Shown here: positions 7,304-14,147 of the stretch, in pieces
How the letters are laid out: each line of letters opens with the position of its first letter
Position numbering within the stretch: position 1 is the first letter of the stretch
From: a bacterium
GTDB lineage: Bacteria; Spirochaetota; UBA4802; UBA5550
Reading direction: 5' to 3'
NCBI GenBank assembly: GCA_024224995.1
Contig: JAAENB010000785.1
Span: 1-14,147 of the forward strand
DNA length: 14,147 nucleotides
Position numbers and translations under genes: made by a program
The notes under the pieces: generated by a model
What the model saw: the letters and a program-made list of their open reading frames with translations, nothing else
Told to the model about the DNA's origin: nothing
Database searches by the model: none

Positions 7304-9889
7304 ATGAAGCGTATTCTATCATTTTTGATATTATTTGTAATATTTCTTTATGCAATGCCGGTTTACCCGGCAGGAAATGATATCGAAAAACTGGTATTAA
7401 CTCCCAAAACAGAAAAATATTACGCAGGGAATTTCGCGTATTATTATATTGATCCAACCAGGAACCTGACGCTTGAAGATATCCGGAAAGCAGATAAAGA
7501 TCCCGGAAAAGAACTCTTCAAAAGACTGAATAAAAAATCTTTTGGATCAGGGTATGGAGATAAAGTTCTCTGGATAAAACTGCTTGTTGAAAACCCGCAA
7601 ACAAATCCCGGAGATTACGTCCTTGAAATACCAATCCCCACCCTTGACAAAATCGATTTTCATATAATTAAACCAGGGACTGTAAAAACGATCAACACGG
7701 GAGATCATCACCCTTTTAGAACCCGGGAGACAAACAACAGGAAATTCATATTTGCAATAGAAAAATCCGCCAGCCCTCTCACCTATTATATCAGGATCAG
7801 GTCCAGCAGTAGAAAAACATTTGAGCCTGTCATATGGGAACGGGAAGCATTTCTATCCTCGGACGCGGTAAAGCTTGCAATGATCTGGATATACACCGGC
7901 ATTATGCTGGTAATGGCACTGTACCATTTGCTGCTTTTTGCCACCCTGAAAGACCGGACATATTTATATTATGTTGCCATATGCGTGGTATACCTGCTGC
8001 ACCAGCTTTCATTTACAGGACTCTCATATCAATATTTTTGGCCGGAAGCAACCTGGCTGGCCCATTGGAGCACTCCCATTATAGCGGCTTTGGGTTGTTT
8101 TACCATGACACAATTCGCCCGGCATTTCCTGGAAATAAAAAGATACGCGAAAAATTTCGACCGTTTACTCCTGGCATTATCCCTGCTGCCGCTTTTTTCA
8201 ATACAAATCTTTATTTTCTTTAATTCATCCGGACCATTAATTCTTTCATACCTGCTGTTTTTGATCTTTGGCGTAACAGGGCTGGTAGTATTCAGCATAC
8301 AAAGAATTCTAAAAGGAGACCGGGGAGCTCTATTTTATTTTGTCTCATGGATCTTTTTCTTCACCGGGGCGGCAATCGTGCTATTAAGCAGCATGAATAT
8401 TATTTCATTGGGGAACAACGCAAGCCATGCTATGCTGCCGGGAAATACATTGCAGGTTATTTTGCTCTCATTTGGCCTTACAGACAGGATCAACACCCTG
8501 AAACGAAAGCTATTGGAACTGAATATAAACCTGGTTGACACAAATGAAGAGCTCGCTAATTTTAAAAAATTTGCCGAAGCTTCGGGACAGGGTCTGGGCA
8601 TGGCCGATATTGAAGGAAACATAACCTATGCGAATCCATCACTATACCGGATATTACGGGCAGATAAACCTCACCAGCTTGAAAAAAAATATTTTTCATC
8701 ATACTATCCACCGGATTCAAAAGAAAAAGTTAAAAACGAAATAATCCCCGAAGTCCTTAAGAACGGAAAATGGACAGGGGAAATAAAACTGCAATCGGTT
8801 ACGGGCAAAGAGATACCAACGATCCAGTCGATTTTTCTTTTGCATGATTACAAGGGAGAACCGGTCTTCCTTGCCAACGTAGTAACCGATATTACTGACC
8901 GGAAAGAGGCGGAAGAAAAAATCCGGCGGCAGAACATGGAGCTGGCAGCCACCAATGAGGAACTTGAAGCAATGAACGATGAGTTGATCAGTTCTCATAA
9001 TGATATACTTGAAAGTGAAAACAAGATTCTCGAACTAAATGAAGAGCTGGAAGACCGGGTAAAAACCCGGACTGTAGAACTACAGTTAACCAATGAATCT
9101 CTACAGGAGTCCCTGGAAACGCTGCAAAAAACCAAAGACCAGCTTGTTCAATCGGAAAAAATGGCCTCTCTTGGGGAGCTCGTTGCAGGGGTGGCTCATG
9201 AAATAAATACCCCCATTGGTGTTGGAGTAACAGCGGCCTCTTTTTTAGAAGACAAATCCCAGGATCTTTCCAAGCTCTATTTATCGGGCCGGATGAAGCG
9301 GCCCGACCTGGAAAAATATCTCACGATCGTAACAGACGCGTCTTCTTCAATCCTTATTAACCTGGAAAGAGCAGTAGAGCTGATACAGAGTTTCAAACAG
9401 GTAGCAGTAGACCAATCCAGTCAAAAACGGCGAATTTTCCGGCTTAAAGAATACATAGAAGAAGTATTAAAAAGCTTGAGCCCGCGATACAAATCAACAG
9501 GGCATAGTATCAGCATACAGTGTCCTGAAAACCTTGAAATAGACAGTTATCCCGGTATTTTTTTCCAGGTTATCAGCAACCTGGTTGCCAATTCTCTCAT
9601 ACATGGATTTGAGAATATAGAAGAAGGAGAAATGATTTTTGATATTCGGAAAAAAAAGGAAGAAATTATATTCCAATATCATGATAATGGGGTTGGCATA
9701 GAAGCCTCTGAATTAAGCCGGATATTTGATCCTTTCTTTACCACAAAACGAGGCTCCGGAGGGACAGGGCTGGGTCTCCATATTGTTTATAATCTTGTTG
9801 TACAAACCCTGGAGGGGGGAATAACCTGCCAGAGCAGTCCCGGCAAAGGAACAACGTTCATCATGAAAATACCTGTTAAACCGGGATAA
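7304..9889 (+). CDS. 7TMR-DISM sensor histidine kinase with PAS domain
   Basis: This is an inner-membrane sensor kinase of 861 residues. A signal peptide (1-23) leads into an extracytoplasmic sensor resembling 7TMR-DISM extracellular domains (about 30-185), then seven probable membrane helices (about 190-395). A short helix joins a PAS domain (about 418-535), followed by a coiled coil (about 535-620). The transmitter has the H-box VAGVAHEINTPIG (phosphorylated H632), N-box SNLVANS (N759, N763), G1 DNGVGI (D794), F-box FDPFF (808-812) and G2 GTGLGL (820-825). There is no receiver domain, and no response regulator gene lies nearby, so its partner is elsewhere. Ligands of this sensor class are thought to be carbohydrates or other small molecules, but none can be assigned. 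No Shine-Dalgarno sequence is seen at ATG 7304; a C8 tract lies there instead. It may be cotranscribed with rpe and the preceding gene. Confidence 0.93.
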   Translation: MKRILSFLILFVIFLYAMPVYPAGNDIEKLVLTPKTEKYYAGNFAYYYIDPTRNLTLEDIRKADKDPGKELFKRLNKKSFGSGYGDKVLWIKLLVENPQTNPGDYVLEIPIPTLDKIDFHIIKPGTVKTINTGDHHPFRTRETNNRKFIFAIEKSASPLTYYIRIRSSSRKTFEPVIWEREAFLSSDAVKLAMIWIYTGIMLVMALYHLLLFATLKDRTYLYYVAICVVYLLHQLSFTGLSYQYFWPEATWLAHWSTPIIAALGCFTMTQFARHFLEIKRYAKNFDRLLLALSLLPLFSIQIFIFFNSSGPLILSYLLFLIFGVTGLVVFSIQRILKGDRGALFYFVSWIFFFTGAAIVLLSSMNIISLGNNASHAMLPGNTLQVILLSFGLTDRINTLKRKLLELNINLVDTNEELANFKKFAEASGQGLGMADIEGNITYANPSLYRILRADKPHQLEKKYFSSYYPPDSKEKVKNEIIPEVLKNGKWTGEIKLQSVTGKEIPTIQSIFLLHDYKGEPVFLANVVTDITDRKEAEEKIRRQNMELAATNEELEAMNDELISSHNDILESENKILELNEELEDRVKTRTVELQLTNESLQESLETLQKTKDQLVQSEKMASLGELVAGVAHEINTPIGVGVTAASFLEDKSQDLSKLYLSGRMKRPDLEKYLTIVTDASSSILINLERAVELIQSFKQVAVDQSSQKRRIFRLKEYIEEVLKSLSPRYKSTGHSISIQCPENLEIDSYPGIFFQVISNLVANSLIHGFENIEEGEMIFDIRKKKEEIIFQYHDNGVGIEASELSRIFDPFFTTKRGSGGTGLGLHIVYNLVVQTLEGGITCQSSPGKGTTFIMKIPVKPG

Positions 9890-9980
9890 ATAACAGCAAC
9901 AAATTTTTTAATAGAAAAACAGGGAACTTTATGATAATTTTATGGTCAAACAGGTATTAAGAAACAAGGAGAATATACAC

Positions 9981-10898
9981 ATGAACAATAAAATATGTTT
10001 AATTATGATTCCGGTTTTTGTAATGATATCTCTTTCCATTTCCTGCAGTAAAGAACAAGATGCTAGTGCTCCCATGGCATCAAAGGCCAAAATGGAAACG
10101 GCAGTAATGGAGGAATTCTCAGACGAAGGTGTTACGGATAACCGGAAAGAAGCCAAAAAAAGAGCCGCGCCGGGAAAACCGAAAAATCAAAATCAGGAGC
10201 GGGAGCTGGATTCAAATTTTATAAAATCCATGGAAGCAGCACAGGGACGGATGCTTGAATACACCGTAAATTTGGTGTATAAAAGCGACACCTTTCTCCA
10301 CTCCAGGCAAACACTCCTGGATATTGTAGGAAAATACGGATTCATCGCGTCCGCGGGTTCTTCTACGGAAGGAAAATTCCCTAAACTACGAACTACTTTT
10401 CATATACGCAGCGAAGATTTATACAGGGCATTAAAAGAGCTGGATGCTGCCGGAACCCTCCTGAATGAATCGATCTCTGTTTTTGATCACACGGAAAACA
10501 TGGAACAAAACCGGAGAAAGATCGAACGGGAAGCCCTTCGGTTAATCCGAAAAAACAGGGCAATAGGCCAGGTAGCTCCCGGAAAAAAAACATGGACACA
10601 GCGTGAATCTTCCCTGGAAAGAAGCGAAGATTCACTCGACAGGTCAAAGCATGAAGACTGGAAAATTAAAGACCGGGTTTCCTGGGCAAAAATAACCTTA
10701 AATCTCAAAGGACCCGATTACCCGGAAAAAGCAGAAGTAAAAGTACCGGTGTTCAAAAAGGCTTTTATTGGGCTGCTGAACCTTCTACTGGAAATCGTAT
10801 ATTGGACCATCTGGATTATGCCATTTATAGCCCTGTTCCTGACGATATGGTTAAAACGGGAAGCTATTAAAAACTTTTTCTCAAAGAAAAAAGAATAA
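9981..10898 (+). CDS. Putative lipoprotein, DUF4349-like, with C-terminal membrane segment
   Basis: The product has 305 residues. The first 21 are a signal peptide ending LSIS before Cys22, a relaxed lipobox of the spirochaetal kind, so lipidation at C22 is likely. Residues 23-85 are a low-complexity, charged linker. Residues about 88-250 resemble DUF4349: EYTVNLVYKSDTF, then a helix (LLDIVGKYGFIAS), a strand with hydrophobic alternation, LNESISVFDHTE and a charged helical stretch. Residues about 262-291 form a membrane helix, followed by a basic tail. The usual coiled-coil part is interrupted by a Ser/Glu/Arg-rich stretch (SLERSEDSLDRS, 211-222). ATG 9981 is chosen because AAGGAG lies at 9966-9971; an upstream ATG at 9942 would spoil the signal peptide. 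Function unknown; the family is tied to the envelope. Confidence 0.8.
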   Translation: MNNKICLIMIPVFVMISLSISCSKEQDASAPMASKAKMETAVMEEFSDEGVTDNRKEAKKRAAPGKPKNQNQERELDSNFIKSMEAAQGRMLEYTVNLVYKSDTFLHSRQTLLDIVGKYGFIASAGSSTEGKFPKLRTTFHIRSEDLYRALKELDAAGTLLNESISVFDHTENMEQNRRKIEREALRLIRKNRAIGQVAPGKKTWTQRESSLERSEDSLDRSKHEDWKIKDRVSWAKITLNLKGPDYPEKAEVKVPVFKKAFIGLLNLLLEIVYWTIWIMPFIALFLTIWLKREAIKNFFSKKKE

Positions 10899-10934
10899 AA
10901 ATGAGCAGCCGCTCTAGGTATAATTAATTTTATT

Positions 10935-10983
10935 AACCGCTTAGAAAGCGCGTTTACGCCCCTCACACGCATTCTAAGCGGTT
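10935..10983. terminator. Perfect 12-bp inverted repeat, probable terminator of the signalling cluster
   Basis: Arms AACCGCTTAGAA (10935-10946) and TTCTAAGCGGTT (10972-10983) enclose a 25-base loop that itself holds a small hairpin GCGT-TT-ACGC (10950-10959). It begins 36 bp after the lipoprotein stop. Only a weak T-rich stretch follows, so termination is likely but not certain; a protein-binding site is the alternative. The rest of 10899-11176 is AT-rich, with an A10 run at 11083-11092, and I see no gene or clear promoter in it. Confidence 0.5.
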
Positions 10984-11176
10984 TACTCTTATTAAAATCA
11001 CCCTCTCCTTCCTTTAAAGAGACATAATTACTAAATTATTCAGGCCTTAATGCACACTTTTTAAACAATTACCGATGGGCCTAAAAAAAAAATGCTTGTC
11101 TTTTTTTATATTTCCTTTTTCTTGGGTTAAGTAATAGTAATTGAAACTTAAACATAATTTAGAAGATAGATATAAA

Positions 11177-11776
11177 ATGGCAAAAATAGAGAAAGTATTA
11201 ATAAGCGTATCCGACAAGACAGGTGTTGTCGAATTTGCAAAAGAATTAGCATCTCATGGAGTGCAGTTTCTTTCAACGGGAGGAACGGCCCGTATTCTTC
11301 GAGAAGCGGGACTCAAGGTCATGGATGTTTCATATTATACCGGTTATCCGGAAATGCTGGACGGCAGGGTAAAAACCCTTCATCCAAAGATCCACGGAGG
11401 ACTTTTAGGTCTAAGAAACAATGAGGACCATGTCCGGATAATGAACGAACATGGTATAGAGAACATCGACATGGTGATTGTTAATCTCTATCCTTTTAAA
11501 CAGACAATAGCAAAGCCGGGTTGTACATTTGAAGAAGCAATTGAAAATATCGACATTGGTGGTCCGGCTATGCTCCGATCCGCAGCGAAAAATTTTGAAA
11601 GTGTGTCCGTTGTTATTGATCCTGCCGATTATGAGGCAGTACTTGATGATATGAAAAACAATGATGGTGTGGTATCAAAAGAAACAAATTTCAAGCTTGC
11701 TGTTAAGGTCTTTGAAACAACATCAGGCTACGATACAATGATAACAGACTACTTAAAAGATAAACTTAACAGTTAA
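11177..11776 (+). CDS. Stand-alone IMP cyclohydrolase (PurH N-terminal domain only)
   Basis: This enzyme closes FAICAR to IMP, the last step of purine synthesis. The 199 residues match the complete N-terminal half of bifunctional Pur[17 protein letters not shown] (9-24), STGGTARIL (33-41), [20 protein letters not shown] (56-75), NLYPFKQT (103-110) and [16 protein letters not shown] (124-139). Residues important in human ATIC (K66, T67, D125, K137) correspond here to K66, T67, D126 and K138. The AICAR transformylase half is absent; a terminator follows at once, so this is not a frameshifted long gene. The transformylase must be encoded elsewhere or replaced. ATG 11177 fits the family's N-terminus; a TTG at 11141 would add 12 unconserved residues. 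The ribosome binding site is weak (AGAAG). I avoid the symbol purH because only one activity is present. Confidence 0.92.
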   Translation: MAKIEKVLISVSDKTGVVEFAKELASHGVQFLSTGGTARILREAGLKVMDVSYYTGYPEMLDGRVKTLHPKIHGGLLGLRNNEDHVRIMNEHGIENIDMVIVNLYPFKQTIAKPGCTFEEAIENIDIGGPAMLRSAAKNFESVSVVIDPADYEAVLDDMKNNDGVVSKETNFKLAVKVFETTSGYDTMITDYLKDKLNS

Positions 11777-11786
11777 TTAATGTACA

Positions 11787-11820
11787 AGAGACGCAGCAGG
11801 CTGCGTCTCTCTTAGTTTTA
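11787..11820 (+). terminator. Rho-independent terminator after IMP cyclohydrolase
   Basis: Perfect 10-bp arms AGAGACGCAG (11787-11796) and CTGCGTCTCT (11801-11810) enclose the loop CAGG, followed by CTTAGTTTTA. It starts 10 bases after the stop codon. Confidence 0.85.
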
Positions 11821-11901
11821 CGAGATAATATTGGGATTGCCCGGTAAACTGGTTTTTTTACTAGTTGTATAAGTCTTTTAATCACACCGGTAGATTCCCT
11901 G

Positions 11902-11931
11902 TATAATATTATAAAAAATTTAATTCGGAGG
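11902..11931 (+). promoter_or_regulatory. Probable -10 box and ribosome binding site of acs
   Basis: A perfect TATAAT lies at 11902-11907, with no good -35 at the usual spacing (TAATCA at 17 bp). A strong CGGAGG at 11926-11931 sits 6 bases before ATG 11938. This is the best ribosome binding site in the window and fits a well-expressed gene. Since a terminator lies upstream at 11787-11820, acs probably has its own transcript. Confidence 0.55.
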
Positions 11932-11937
11932 CATCGA

Positions 11938-13932
11938 ATGGGCGAAGTTACACTTAAAGAAATTTACCCGGTACCAGAAAATTTTAAACAAAAGGCTTTT
12001 ATCAATAGCCGTGAAAAGTACGACGAAATGTGGAAAGAGTCTGTAGAAGATCCTGAGGGATTCTGGGCAAAAATTGCAGACGAGTATGTTACCTGGTTTG
12101 ACAAATGGGACAAGGTAATGGATTGTAATTATGGAACCAATTCAAAAGACCTTTATGTAAAATGGTTCACAAACGCTAAACTTAATGTTTCTTATAACTG
12201 TCTTGACAGACATCTTGACACAAAAGGCGACCAAGTAGCTATTATTTGGGAAGGAAATGAGCCTTCAGAAGACAAAAAATTTACCTACAAAGAAGTACAC
12301 ATTGAAGTTTGTAAATTTGCAAACGTTCTTAAAGCTAATGGCGTTAAGAAGGGCGATGTTGTAACATTTTATCTTCCTATGATTCCTGAGCTTGCTTTTG
12401 GTGTTCTTGCTTGTACAAGAATTGGCGCTATTCACTCTGTTGTTTTCGGTGGATTCTCCGCTGAAGCTCTTCGTGATCGTGTAAATGACTGTGATTCCAA
12501 AGTTATTGTTTCTTGTGACGGAACTTTCCGTGGATCAAAAGCTGTTCCTCAAAAATCCAACTCTGACAAATGTCTTGCAGAAACTCCACAAGTTAATCTT
12601 CACCTCGTTATTCAGCGAGTTGGTGACAAAATCAAATGTGACTGGAATGACAAAGTTGACAGATGGTACCACGAAGAAATGGCTAAAGTTGACGCTAATT
12701 GCGAACCTGAAAAAATGGACGCAGAAGATCCTCTTTTCATTCTTTACACTTCCGGTTCTACTGGAAAACCTAAAGGTGTTCTTCACACAACTGGTGGATA
12801 CCTTACATATGCGGCTTATACTCATAAGTTGATTTTTGATTATCATGATGGTGACATCTACTGGTGTACAGCTGACATTGGCTGGGTAACCGGTCACTCT
12901 TATATTGTATATGGACCTCTTGCAAACGGCGCAACAACCGTTATGTTCGAAGGCGTTCCTACATACCCCGATCCTGGTCGATTCTGGGCAGTTTGTGAAA
13001 AGCATGATATCGATATTTTCTATACAGCTCCTACAGCTATTAGAGCGGTTGCACGAGAAGGAGATTCTTTTGTAGACAAGCATGATATTTCAAAGCTTAA
13101 GCTCCTTGGATCAGTTGGTGAGCCTCTTAATCCTGAAGCATGGAACTGGTACTTCAATAAGATTGGTAGAGGCGAATGTCCTATCGTTGACACATGGTGG
13201 CAGACAGAAACCGGTGGAATCCTTATTACTCCACTCCCAGGCGCTATTGATATTAAACCAGCTATGGCTACCCTTCCTTTCTTTGGATGTAACCCAGTGA
13301 TCGTTGATGAAGAAGGAAAAGAGATTCCATGGAAGCCCGGCGAAAAGATCGAAGGAAACCTCTGTATTACTCAAAGCTGGCCAGGTCAGATGAGAGGAGT
13401 TTATGGAGACGAGCAGAGATTCTTTGACACATATTTCTCACAATTCCCAGGAAAATATTTCACTGGTGATGGCTGTAGAAAAGACAAAGACGGATACTAT
13501 CAGATAACTGGTCGTGTTGATGATGTTATCAATATTTCCGGACACAGAATGGGAACAGCGGAAGTTGAATCTGCACTTGTTTCTTCTCCAAACGTTGCTG
13601 AAGCAGCAGTTGTTGGATATCCTCATGAAATTAAAGGTCAGTCAATCTATGCTTTCGTAACACTTAACAAAGGTGTTGAAAAAACTGATGAGCTTAAGAA
13701 AGAGCTTATTCAGGTTGTTAGAAAAGAGATTGGACCTATCGCTTCACCGGATATTATTCAGTGGGCAGACGCTCTTCCTAAGACTCGTTCAGGAAAGATC
13801 ATGAGAAGAATTCTCAAGAAAGTTGCTGCTGGTGTTTTTGATACTAAAGAGTTCGGTGATACTTCAACTCTTGCTGATCCTTCAGTTGTCGAAATGATGG
13901 TTGATGGCGCAAAAATTGCACAAGGCAAATAA
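11938..13932 (+). CDS. acs: Acetyl-CoA synthetase (AMP-forming)
   Basis: This cytoplasmic enzyme activates acetate to acetyl-CoA by way of acetyl-AMP. The 664 residues are close to the 650 usual for the family. Visible signatures are [11 protein letters not shown] (270-280, the phosphate-binding A3 loop), WWQTETGG (420-427, whose tryptophans restrict the pocket to acetate in known enzymes), YFTGDG and [16 protein letters not shown] in the hinge region, and [11 protein letters not shown] with K620, the lysine that is acetylated to switch off the enzyme in other bacteria. The start is fixed by CGGAGG 6 bases upstream. Codon use differs sharply from the signalling genes upstream: Leu is mostly CTT, Val GTT, Ala GCT, and Ile almost never ATA. 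This suggests high expression. The gene is monocistronic, with terminators on both sides. Confidence 0.97.
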   Translation: MGEVTLKEIYPVPENFKQKAFINSREKYDEMWKESVEDPEGFWAKIADEYVTWFDKWDKVMDCNYGTNSKDLYVKWFTNAKLNVSYNCLDRHLDTKGDQVAIIWEGNEPSEDKKFTYKEVHIEVCKFANVLKANGVKKGDVVTFYLPMIPELAFGVLACTRIGAIHSVVFGGFSAEALRDRVNDCDSKVIVSCDGTFRGSKAVPQKSNSDKCLAETPQVNLHLVIQRVGDKIKCDWNDKVDRWYHEEMAKVDANCEPEKMDAEDPLFILYTSGSTGKPKGVLHTTGGYLTYAAYTHKLIFDYHDGDIYWCTADIGWVTGHSYIVYGPLANGATTVMFEGVPTYPDPGRFWAVCEKHDIDIFYTAPTAIRAVAREGDSFVDKHDISKLKLLGSVGEPLNPEAWNWYFNKIGRGECPIVDTWWQTETGGILITPLPGAIDIKPAMATLPFFGCNPVIVDEEGKEIPWKPGEKIEGNLCITQSWPGQMRGVYGDEQRFFDTYFSQFPGKYFTGDGCRKDKDGYYQITGRVDDVINISGHRMGTAEVESALVSSPNVAEAAVVGYPHEIKGQSIYAFVTLNKGVEKTDELKKELIQVVRKEIGPIASPDIIQWADALPKTRSGKIMRRILKKVAAGVFDTKEFGDTSTLADPSVVEMMVDGAKIAQGK

Positions 13933-13948
13933 ATATCTTGTAAATATA

Positions 13949-13966
13949 ATCAATCAATAGATTGAT
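13949..13966. repeat. Short inverted repeat after acs
   Basis: Seven-base arms ATCAATC and GATTGAT flank the loop AATA, between the acs stop and its terminator. It is AT-rich and weak; it may add to the 3' end structure of the acs transcript. Confidence 0.4.
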
Positions 13967-13971
13967 CATGT

Positions 13972-14004
13972 AAAAGGACGGTGATTTCACCGTCCTTTTT
14001 TTTT
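13972..14004 (+). terminator. Strong rho-independent terminator after acs
   Basis: Arms AAAAGGACGGTGA (13972-13984) and TCACCGTCCTTTT (13987-13999) form a long perfect stem. The tract of nine T (13996-14004) is partly in the stem. The A-rich 5' foot would also let it act on the other strand. Confidence 0.92.
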
Positions 14005-14028
14005 ACTTTACTTTAGCCTCTGAATGAG

Positions 14029-14072
14029 ATATATTCCTCAATACCCCAACACCGGGAGCTTGAGGTATATAT
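14029..14072 (+). promoter_or_regulatory. Inverted repeat covering the ribosome binding region of the second kinase gene
   Basis: ATATATTCCTCA (14029-14040) pairs with TGAGGTATATAT (14061-14072) at 11 of 12 positions around a 20-base loop. The right arm contains TGAGG, the only Shine-Dalgarno-like sequence before ATG 14078. If it folds in the mRNA it would hide that site. It could equally be an operator. Confidence 0.4.
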
Positions 14073-14077
14073 TCACC

Positions 14078-14147
14078 ATGAAGACGTTTTTAGAATACAC
14101 TATCCTTGAAAAACTTGCCGAAACGAATAAATCTGTCGTTTACCGGG
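14078..14147 (+). CDS. Start of a second serine/threonine kinase-family gene (partial)
   Basis: Only 23 codons are inside the window. The peptide begins MKTFLEYTILEKLAETNKSV and continues VYR. It lines up without gaps with the first kinase from ATG 590 (MFTLKGYTIFEKIYEGPTVT, then VYC): both have Tyr at 7, Thr-Ile at 8-9, Glu-Lys at 11-12 and Val-Tyr at 21-22. This is the degenerate glycine-loop region of the kinase/ATPase family. It is therefore probably a paralogue, perhaps a full-length one; its length and later domains cannot be seen. It is expressed separately from acs, whose terminator lies 73 bp upstream. Confidence 0.65.
   Translation, partial: MKTFLEYTILEKLAETNKSVVYR

Noticed and set aside
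10935..10983. Inverted repeat considered as an integron attC site
   Set aside because: The outer ends do not fit the RYYYAAC and GTTRRRY core sites, and there is no cassette array or integrase in view.
12535..13083. 182-codon minus-strand reading frame opposite acs
   Set aside because: It is an antisense shadow of a highly biased gene; the plus-strand product is a complete, clear acetyl-CoA synthetase.

Overview
The window looks like spirochaete chromosome (moderately AT-rich). This rests on gene content, not on a marker gene: a giant serine/threonine kinase fused to an AAA-type ATPase, a 7TMR-DISM sensor histidine kinase, a PASTA protein next to ribulose-phosphate epimerase, and a lipoprotein with a relaxed lipobox. 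Genus cannot be told. All genes lie on the + strand.

Layout. Positions 1-589 hold no credible gene but carry two near-identical 217-bp direct repeats (76-292 and 304-520), each ending in a perfect 12-bp inverted repeat. Then follows a kinase/ATPase/TPR gene (590-4090) that is cut by an in-frame TAG. Its conserved C-terminal segment continues in the same frame to 4405. Next comes a tight cluster: PASTA membrane protein (4532-5572), rpe (5586-6257), an unrecognised acidic protein (6262-7254), a 7TMR-DISM/PAS histidine kinase (7304-9889) and a DUF4349-like lipoprotein (9981-10898). A spacer of about 280 bp with an inverted repeat separates these from two metabolic genes: a stand-alone IMP cyclohydrolase domain (11177-11776) and acetyl-CoA synthetase (11938-13932). 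Each of these ends in a recognisable terminator hairpin. The last 70 bases begin a second gene whose N-terminus matches that of the first kinase residue for residue in spacing, so the window is bounded by two members of one kinase family.

Themes. The region is rich in envelope and cytoplasmic signalling: a soluble Ser/Thr kinase with an NTPase, a membrane PASTA protein, a membrane histidine kinase and a lipoprotein. Housekeeping carbon and purine genes are interspersed. Whether the signalling genes act together is not shown by the sequence. The short spacings (13, 4, 49 and 91 bp) do make cotranscription of PASTA-rpe-hypothetical-HK plausible.

The most noteworthy points are the single in-frame amber codon inside a conserved part of the kinase, the structured repeat pair immediately upstream of it, the C8 tract just before the histidine kinase start, and the single-domain PurH. 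I did not find a clearly new multi-gene system.
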